From contig LIHJ01000011.1 of NCBI GenBank assembly GCA_001399805.1, forward strand, positions 1 through 6,378: 6,378 nt of DNA, written 5' to 3'. Of this stretch, positions 4,390 to 6,378 are shown one piece after another. The notes below the pieces were generated by a model. The model was not told where the DNA came from. It saw only the letters and a list, made by a program, of their open reading frames with translations, and did no database searches. How positions within the stretch are numbered: the first letter of the stretch is position 1; the number at the start of each line of letters is the position of its first letter. This DNA is from Candidatus Bathyarchaeota archaeon BA1. GTDB taxonomy: Archaea; Thermoproteota; Bathyarchaeia; Bathyarchaeales; Bathyarchaeaceae. A program made the position numbers and the translations under genes.

Positions 4390-5421
4390 TCACGGTGTTA
4401 TCAAGACCTTAATGCTTTCTCCAGCCTTGTGCGTTTGGAAGGCTTTATGAATTCCCTCAACTTTAAATTCATGCGTGAAGAGAACGTCCGAGGGAACCAG
4501 CTTACTATACATGATTTGTATGGCTGGTGTGAAGGTGAAGTTGGCGATAAAGGACCCCACTATTTCCTTCTCATGTCTCATGATGTCGTAGGGATTTATC
4601 GGGACGCGGGCGTCTTTAGGGCATGTGCCGAAAAGCACTGCTCTCCCACCATACGCAAGCATCTCCACCGCCTGTTGCGCCGTAACAATACGCCCAACAA
4701 CCTCAACAGCTACATTAGCTCCTCTCCCATTAGTTAACTCCTTAACTCTCGCAATAGGGTCTTCAAGTGTAGGATCAATCACGATGTCTGCACCCAGCTT
4801 CTCCGCCGCCTTTTGTCGCTTCTGCATAGTCTCGCTGACGATGACTCGGCCGGCGCCCGCCCTTTTCGCAAGCGCTGTCCAAATCAATCCGATGGGCCCA
4901 GCTCCGATAATCACAACGTTGTCGCCAGGTTTAATCCTGGCTCTCCTCACTCCATTAACAACACACGATACGGGCTCAACGAGGGCGGCATCCTTCCAAT
5001 CCATGTCTTCTGGAATTCTATAAACGGCGCTTTCCGGGGCAACATTATACTTAGTAAAGCCTCCGTCTATGAAGATGCCCAGCGTGGTCATGTTCTCGCA
5101 CAAGTTTTGTTTGCCGTTACGACAGTAGTAGCACTTGCCACACTTTATGTTGGGGTCTATAACCACGTGGTCGCCTGGCTTAACGCCTTTCACAGCCTCT
5201 CCTACATCAATAACGACCCCAGCATATTCGTGACCTAATATCACTGGAACTGAGGCGGGATGCCTGCCCTCCAAGATAGCTGGATCCGTGCCACATAATC
5301 CGCCTGCTTTTACCTCTAATAAAACATCATCAGGCTTTGTGACCCTTGGCACAGGCACCTCTTCAACCTTTACGCCCTCTTTTACCCCGTGAAAAACAGC
5401 GGCGATCATCCTGTCTTCCAT
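4390..5421 (-). CDS. Zinc-dependent medium-chain alcohol/polyol dehydrogenase
   Basis: A 343-residue member of the MDR superfamily with the length usual for sorbitol/threonine dehydrogenase relatives. The catalytic zinc site is visible: C43 in GLCGTD, H64-E65 in GHEYAG, E149 in LVEP. The structural zinc site has C94, C97, C100 and C108. The Rossmann domain carries GAGPIG (173-178), and an acidic residue, E197, at the end of the second strand (VIVSE) suggests NAD rather than NADP. It should oxidise a secondary alcohol of a polyol or sugar acid; the substrate cannot be read from sequence. With an IolO-like epimerase nearby, a role like Thermotoga IolM is an attractive inference only. ATG 5421 follows GGATGGA with six bases of spacing; ATG 5409 (MIAAVFHG) fits the family start better but has a distant SD. 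It is divergent from the phosphodiesterase gene. Confidence 0.93.
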   Translation of the reverse strand: MEDRMIAAVFHGVKEGVKVEEVPVPRVTKPDDVLLEVKAGGLCGTDPAILEGRHPASVPVILGHEYAGVVIDVGEAVKGVKPGDHVVIDPNIKCGKCYYCRNGKQNLCENMTTLGIFIDGGFTKYNVAPESAVYRIPEDMDWKDAALVEPVSCVVNGVRRARIKPGDNVVIIGAGPIGLIWTALAKRAGAGRVIVSETMQKRQKAAEKLGADIVIDPTLEDPIARVKELTNGRGANVAVEVVGRIVTAQQAVEMLAYGGRAVLFGTCPKDARVPINPYDIMRHEKEIVGSFIANFTFTPAIQIMYSKLVPSDVLFTHEFKVEGIHKAFQTHKAGESIKVLITP

Positions 5422-5468
5422 CCTCTATCCATCCCTAGACTTTTTCAAATGGTTTTGATACAAGAAGC

Positions 5469-5481
5469 TTTTAATAATTAT
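5469..5481. promoter_or_regulatory. Shared A/T-rich promoter between divergent dehydrogenase and phosphodiesterase genes
   Basis: TTTTAATAATTAT can be read as a TATA box in both directions. On the plus strand it predicts a start near 5499-5500, before GAGGG and the TTG at 5513; on the minus strand a start near 5446, giving the dehydrogenase a leader of about 25 bases. The whole intergenic space is only 91 bases and no other good TATA box is present for either gene. Confidence 0.45.
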
Positions 5482-5512
5482 GTAGATTCTCCATCAAATG
5501 TGAGGGTTTTGC

Positions 5513-6378
5513 TTGAGTAGCGTTAAAGGTGGGTACGTGGCCGTCATTATCATTTTGGATGGGTGCAGTGCATCTTGCTTAAAGAAAGCTAATACGCCGG
5601 TGATGGACGATATTGCCAGAAAAGGGGCGGCAACCTTTAAGTGTAAGTCGGTTTATCCCACTGCAACTTACAGCGCCCACTGCTCCTTGATCACTGGAGA
5701 ATTTCCAGGCACCCATGGCATAGTTGGAAACTCCTTTTACAACAGGAAATCCAATGAGATTATCGACTTCGACCTCCATGATGTTGGTGCCTTCGTGGGT
5801 GTGAGCACAATGTATGAAATGGTTGAGGGAGTGAAAGCGGCGGTCGGCGAGCCAATAACGCGGGGAGCAGATATCATCATTTCTAAGAGCGAGGTCCAAT
5901 CGAGGGATGTTTGGGAACAAGATAGGTACGCTGTTGAGAGGGCTATGGAGGTGATAAAGGAACGCCTACCGAGACTTGTCGTCATAAACTTTCCTGGGGT
6001 TGATGCTGTATTTGAAAAATATGGGCCGGAAGGTAGACAAGCAATGGAGGTACTGGAAGAAAGTGATAAACTGATTGGACAGCTTGAGACTTTTCTTGAT
6101 GAAAACTATTCTGATCATCTTTTGGTGATTGTTGCAGACCATGGCATGACCTCTGTGGGTGACAATATTGACTTGAGTGAGGTATTGAAGGGTTTAAACG
6201 CTAAGGTCTGTCCGTCGCATAGATTCGCTCATGTTTATGTTGATGCAAAAGACGTAAGTAAAACGAAGCGGTTACTAAAATCTGATGAGAGATTAGAACT
6301 TGTCCTAGGTTTTAAAGAATTGGATCGTATAAAACTATCCAACATAAGAACAGGTGACTTAGTTGTTGCGGCTAAGAG
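5513..6378 (+). CDS. Type I phosphodiesterase/nucleotide pyrophosphatase family protein, incomplete at the right edge
   Basis: 288 codons are visible before the window ends. The protein belongs to the alkaline-phosphatase superfamily. D16 (IIILDG) is a metal ligand; YPTATYSAH with T52 aligns with the nucleophile segment of NPP enzymes, followed by SLITGEFPGTHGIVGN; D164 lies in FPGVDAVFEKYGPE and D209-H210 in VADHGM. In relatives the fourth residue after the D164 equivalent is a metal-binding His (DxxGH); here it is E168. Such enzymes hydrolyse phosphodiesters or pyrophosphates of nucleotides or lipid head groups; the substrate is unknown. No signal peptide or N-terminal membrane segment is seen, so it is probably cytosolic. 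The frame opens after a stop at 5501-5503. I choose TTG 5513 because GAGGG lies six bases upstream; GTG 5537, just before the first strand, is the alternative and has GGTGGG close by. Confidence 0.88.
   Translation, partial: MSSVKGGYVAVIIILDGCSASCLKKANTPVMDDIARKGAATFKCKSVYPTATYSAHCSLITGEFPGTHGIVGNSFYNRKSNEIIDFDLHDVGAFVGVSTMYEMVEGVKAAVGEPITRGADIIISKSEVQSRDVWEQDRYAVERAMEVIKERLPRLVVINFPGVDAVFEKYGPEGRQAMEVLEESDKLIGQLETFLDENYSDHLLVIVADHGMTSVGDNIDLSEVLKGLNAKVCPSHRFAHVYVDAKDVSKTKRLLKSDERLELVLGFKELDRIKLSNIRTGDLVVAAK

Noticed and set aside
4429..5238. Several plus-strand open frames of 100-140 codons over the dehydrogenase gene.
   Set aside because: They lie opposite a full-length, motif-complete dehydrogenase and show no recognisable protein pattern.
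5579..5985. Minus-strand open frames over the phosphodiesterase region.
   Set aside because: The plus-strand frame carries intact superfamily motifs throughout; these are its antisense shadows.
1..6378. CRISPR array or cas genes.
   Set aside because: No regularly spaced direct repeats of 24-40 bases and no Cas-like proteins were seen.

Overview
The window looks archaeal, most likely from a thermophilic member of the Thermoproteota or a related lineage. Most gene starts are preceded by A/T-rich TATA-like boxes about 25-60 bases upstream, usually with a purine-rich Shine-Dalgarno (SD) sequence. GTG and TTG starts occur. Two tiny coiled-coil proteins with a C-terminal membrane anchor resemble small proteins common in such archaea. 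The taxon is inferred from promoter style and gene content only.

Layout. A possible divergent gene leaves the left edge on the minus strand (start at 26). A CehA/McbA-type PHP metallohydrolase runs on the plus strand (150-1613). Its tail overlaps, in another frame, the apparent first residues of a carbohydrate-active protein (from 1547), which looks like a remnant. Next come a minus-strand coiled-coil membrane protein (1704-1949) and an unusual structured element (1988-2252) bounded by imperfect inverted repeats. A gene-poor stretch (2249-2649) contains two long palindromes. An 80-residue helical protein of unknown function (2650-2892, minus) and an IolO-like sugar epimerase (2978-3784, minus) follow. 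A second coiled-coil membrane protein (3943-4221, plus) is a paralogue of the first. The right side holds a zinc-dependent medium-chain dehydrogenase (4390-5421, minus) and, divergent from it across 91 bases, a type I phosphodiesterase/nucleotide pyrophosphatase-family protein (5513 to the edge, plus, incomplete and beginning with TTG).

How the genes may work together. The epimerase carries the residue pattern I remember from Thermotoga IolO, which converts 5-keto-L-gluconate to D-tagaturonate in an inositol pathway that also uses an additional NAD-dependent dehydrogenase (IolM) and a hydrolase (IolN). With a dehydrogenase, a PHP hydrolase and a phosphodiesterase nearby, the block may degrade a polyol, keto-sugar or sugar-acid compound, perhaps released from a phosphodiester. 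The genes are not one operon: each has its own promoter, and opposite-strand coiled-coil genes interrupt the series.

The best candidate for something undescribed is the 1988-2252 element. It has inverted-repeat ends, nested stems, open frames on both strands, and a minus-strand promoter placed so that the RNA would start at the base of a hairpin hiding a ribosome-binding site.
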